Positions 17,331 through 19,377 of a DNA stretch of 19,377 nucleotides are shown here, piece after piece. The notes under the pieces are model-generated. The model worked only from the letters and a program-made list of their open reading frames with translations. It ran no database searches and was not told the origin of the DNA. The stretch covers positions 1 through 19,377 of the forward strand of contig JAJIRX010000934.1 of assembly GCA_023853785.1 (NCBI GenBank), written 5' to 3'. This DNA is from Psilocybe azurescens (Eukaryota; Basidiomycota; Agaricomycetes; Agaricales; Agrocybaceae). Each line of letters starts with the position of its first letter. Within the stretch, counting starts at the first letter, position 1. A program made the translations under genes and the position numbers.

Positions 17331-17485
17331 AATGTTCATCAGCAGATGTATATAAGAATAGAGGAAACAGATCAAGCGTTCATCAAGAGATGTATCATAA
17401 AGATGGAAGTGAAAGTCCATCAGAGATAAGATGGAGTTTGGTAGAATGATAGAAAACAAGTTCATCAGAACATACGATGATGTAT
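17331..17485. repeat. Four imperfect units within the LTR
   Basis: GTTCATCAGCAGATGTAT (about 17334), GTTCATCAAGAGATGTAT (about 17372), GTCCATCAGAGATAAGATG (about 17416) and GTTCATCAGAAC...GATGATGTAT (about 17460) recur every ~40-45 bp. TGTTCATCAGCAG also occurs just outside the LTR at 17109. Confidence 0.6.
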
Positions 17486-17504
17486 CAATGATGTGAAAGA
17501 TGAC

Positions 17505-17550
17505 AAAAGGAAAGGAAAAGAAAGAAAGGAAAGGAAAGGAAAAGAAAAGA
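17505..17550. repeat. Purine tract near the LTR right end
   Basis: An uninterrupted run of A and G (GGAAAGGAAAAG-type units) ends 12 nt before the LTR's end. Unlike a polypurine primer it lies inside the LTR, so it is more likely a simple repeat. Confidence 0.85.
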
Positions 17551-17567
17551 CTTGTCGTAACACAACA

Positions 17568-18520
17568 CATGTCAACTATTACAATCAATACATATTTGAC
17601 ATGTAGCACTATATATAATTTAATGTGCATATAGTACTATTGTTATAGTATATTTGCATTCTGTAGATCCCTTTGCCCTCGTTCCAAAATTCCAGCTCAA
17701 GACTGTTTCATTCTCTTCTCTTAAAGAACTGACCAAATTGGCTGTACAATACACATTTAGGTAGTTAATTAATCCATCTAGATAGTGGACACTTTCTTTT
17801 CTTGAAATTACATGTGATTTCCTCTTTAAATATGAATAGCAAGATTGCAGAAGGAAGCAATGCCTGTTTAAGCATCTCCAATAACTGAGCATTGCAGAGT
17901 CCATAGAATAAAACAAGCATCAGTCCTTGGCCAGATAACAAACTAGTAGTGTAGAACTTTACAGAATATGCTGACAGTTGTAGAAATACTTTCCTGTATT
18001 TAAGAGAGTTCAAATGAGGCCAGAAGAATCTTAACTCATTTTACTACCCATTCTTTGTGTGAACTTTCACAAGATATTCATAAAACTTGAACTCATTAAA
18101 GTCTCAAGCTTCTGAACCACAAATTGCACAAAACATTACACTTACAGCTGAATCACCCTCTGAAGGACCACCTTTATTTTTACTACTCAATCTATTTCTA
18201 GGTCTAGAGATACCCATTATGCTACTAGATATCTTACTTAGGATAAATTCAATCTTATCTAAGTGTTCAGATACATCTTAAAGCATGTATTCAAGGATCA
18301 ATACACCAATCATTATATAAGTCATAACAACTATAGACTTGGAATGAGACTTACAAATACTATTTTTGTAGACAGTAGCAGTAAATAATACTATCAATAT
18401 ACACAGAAGCCAGTTATACATGTAAGGACTATATGAAATTATTGACAGATGACACAAGAGACTAATAATATGTTGCACCAAAAACACTGCTAAACTGTAG
18501 TCAGATCAAACAGCTACTTA
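17568..18520. other. Region with small unassigned open frames
   Basis: Minus-strand frames at 17620-17916 (98 codons) and 17765-18013 (82 codons) overlap in different registers and are Leu/Ser/Tyr-rich without a domain. The minus strand at 18107-18277 is open for 57 codons with a hydrophilic, protein-like sequence containing SRPRNRLSSKNKGGPSEGD and FCAICGSEA (a CxxC), but it has no upstream start. The plus frame over the same bases is Leu-rich and probably its shadow. These could be exons of a decayed gene; I recognise nothing. Confidence 0.25.
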
Positions 18521-18775
18521 CATTACAAAAAGTGACTGAGCACCATGTGATTTTATATTCACAATGGATATTCATGTTAAGGCTATTTTAAAAACAAAGG
18601 ATGGTCATATACCTTTCTAAATTTGCTGAAGCACTCATGTATATATATTCTTTATTATCTATAATTTTTGAAGTTCTACATTTCCTTGTTCACTCAAAAT
18701 TGTGAGTGAACAAAACATAATCAATGAAGAAGTTTTAATATGTATGTCATGCAGTGCTCAGTCACTTTTGTAATG
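18521..18775. mobile_element. MITE, about 250 bp, with 22-bp terminal inverted repeats
   Basis: CATTACAAAAAGTGACTGAGCAC (18521-18543) is mirrored by GTGCTCAGTCACTTTTGTAATG (18754-18775), identical apart from one A in the A run. If the ends are set at TA (18524-18525 and 18771-18772), the element is 245 bp with a TA duplication, as for Tc1/mariner-type MITEs. The outer CAT/ATG also pair, so the exact ends are uncertain. The interior is AT-rich, non-coding and contains a smaller dyad, GTTCACTCA / TGAGTGAAC. Confidence 0.8.
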
Positions 18776-18895
18776 CTGAGTAAGGATATACACTATAGGA
18801 CTGCATATCCAACACCAACAAGAGTATAAAACTGTAGAAAGACATGCAGGAAAATATGGAACATATCCCAAGGGCAATGGGGAGACAACAATGAT

Positions 18896-18907
18896 GGGGG
18901 GGGGGGG
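18896..18907. repeat. Poly(G) run of 12 followed by purine tract
   Basis: Twelve G residues are followed by AAGGAGAAGAAAGAAAG. This is a simple repeat, prone to length error in sequencing. Confidence 0.9.
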
Positions 18908-19377
18908 AAGGAGAAGAAAGAAAGAAACAGATTTCCCTCATGTGTCTGTATTAGCCCCACACTGCAAAAAAATAATTGGAGTCAACCGAGCGACTACAAT
19001 CACCACGTGCAATACAATCCATAAGAAAAATGTTTGAGCCTAAGGCTATATCCTCCCGTGCCACCGTAGAAGCGGAAATAACTGAGCGTAATATGACAAT
19101 TTAAATATAAATATCACGTAGAAAACATTAACTAAGAGGAAATACTAAGACTCTTCTCCCTTCTGATCTCCCAATCAATGTTTATCCCATCAATGATAAT
19201 CAGCGATTAACATATATAAAAGAATTTATTATGTATTTATCGTTATCGTATCATATCGGTTCTGTCGGAAGTAAAGCAAAATGCTACCTTTTGATAACAC
19301 GTGCTTAATGTTACAAGGTCACATCACGTTATAAAATAAATCGTTATCGAAGATAGATTTTGTGACAACAGCAGGGT
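18908..19377. other. Gap: no gene seen
   Basis: AT-rich right edge. It has no open frame above about 40 codons that looks coding, and no terminal repeat or RNA gene that I can see. Confidence 0.4.

Larger units (their letters stand above)
17147..17562 (+). mobile_element. Solo LTR of an LTR retrotransposon
   Basis: The 416-bp unit starts TGTTACGA and ends TCGTAACA, a perfect 8-bp inverted terminus with the canonical TG...CA. It is flanked by CAACA on both sides (17142-17146 and 17563-17567), a 5-bp target duplication as made by retroviral-type integrases. No internal domain or second LTR adjoins it, so it is a solo LTR left by recombination between two LTRs. A TATA box supports plus orientation. 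Its middle holds four imperfect copies of a GTTCATCAG..GATGTAT unit, and its right end has a long purine tract. The perfect termini and duplication suggest it is not very old. Copia versus Gypsy cannot be decided from the LTR. Confidence 0.92.

Noticed and set aside
1..19377. CRISPR array, bacterial operons or ribosome binding sites
   Set aside because: There are no regularly spaced repeat-spacer units and no prokaryotic gene layout; the sequence has eukaryotic retroelement and intron-like features.

Overview
The window looks like nuclear DNA of a filamentous fungus, most likely an Agaricomycete (Basidiomycota). This is inferred from three things. A DDE transposase remnant carries an HCKLNYIEQYWGAAK-type motif that I associate with mushroom-forming fungi. 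A non-LTR retrotransposon tail has an RNase H domain and a Cys/His knuckle. Several intron-like segments of 48-55 nt have GTAAGT / CTNAC / AG signals. The DNA is AT-rich, has almost no long open frames outside low-complexity sequence, and is dominated by decayed mobile elements and repeats. I see no confidently intact host gene.

Layout. 1-860 holds two diverged copies of one repeat, a 16-bp-arm perfect palindrome (421-458) and a small element with inverted ends (509-859). 1065-1676 has three or four good intron-like segments but no exon chain I can translate. 2214-3180 is a GC-rich low-complexity island ending in ten exact 10-bp repeats; its long open frames are repeat artefacts. 3520-3950 has shifting coding traces. 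4435-5990 has related CTACTGG/CCAGTAG-rich repeats around a decayed tRNA-like sequence. 6388-6642 has three GC-rich hairpins of one family. 7021-7687 is a diverged ~330-bp tandem duplication beginning with a perfect hairpin. 8340-8495 contains a duplicated 44-nt sequence, one copy interrupted by a 55-bp intron-like segment.

The best-resolved part is 8826-11406. A 5'-truncated non-LTR retrotransposon is bounded by an exact 13-14 bp target duplication and ends in poly(A). A 1,057-bp Tc1/mariner-type element, with ~36-bp terminal inverted repeats and a TA duplication, is nested inside its RNase H domain. Conceptually removing the insert rejoins the RNase H frame exactly. The nested element keeps both ends of a DDE transposase and has lost the middle.

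The right third contains a foldback element (about 14762-15176), a possible spliced gene remnant (16561-17146) ended by a 416-bp solo LTR with perfect 8-bp ends and a CAACA duplication (17147-17562), and a ~250-bp MITE (18521-18775). The sequence suggests the order in which elements arrived: the retrotransposon before the DDE element nested in it, and the hypothetical gene before the solo LTR. Nothing here forms a pathway. The window is best read as a transposon-rich intergenic or heterochromatic region.
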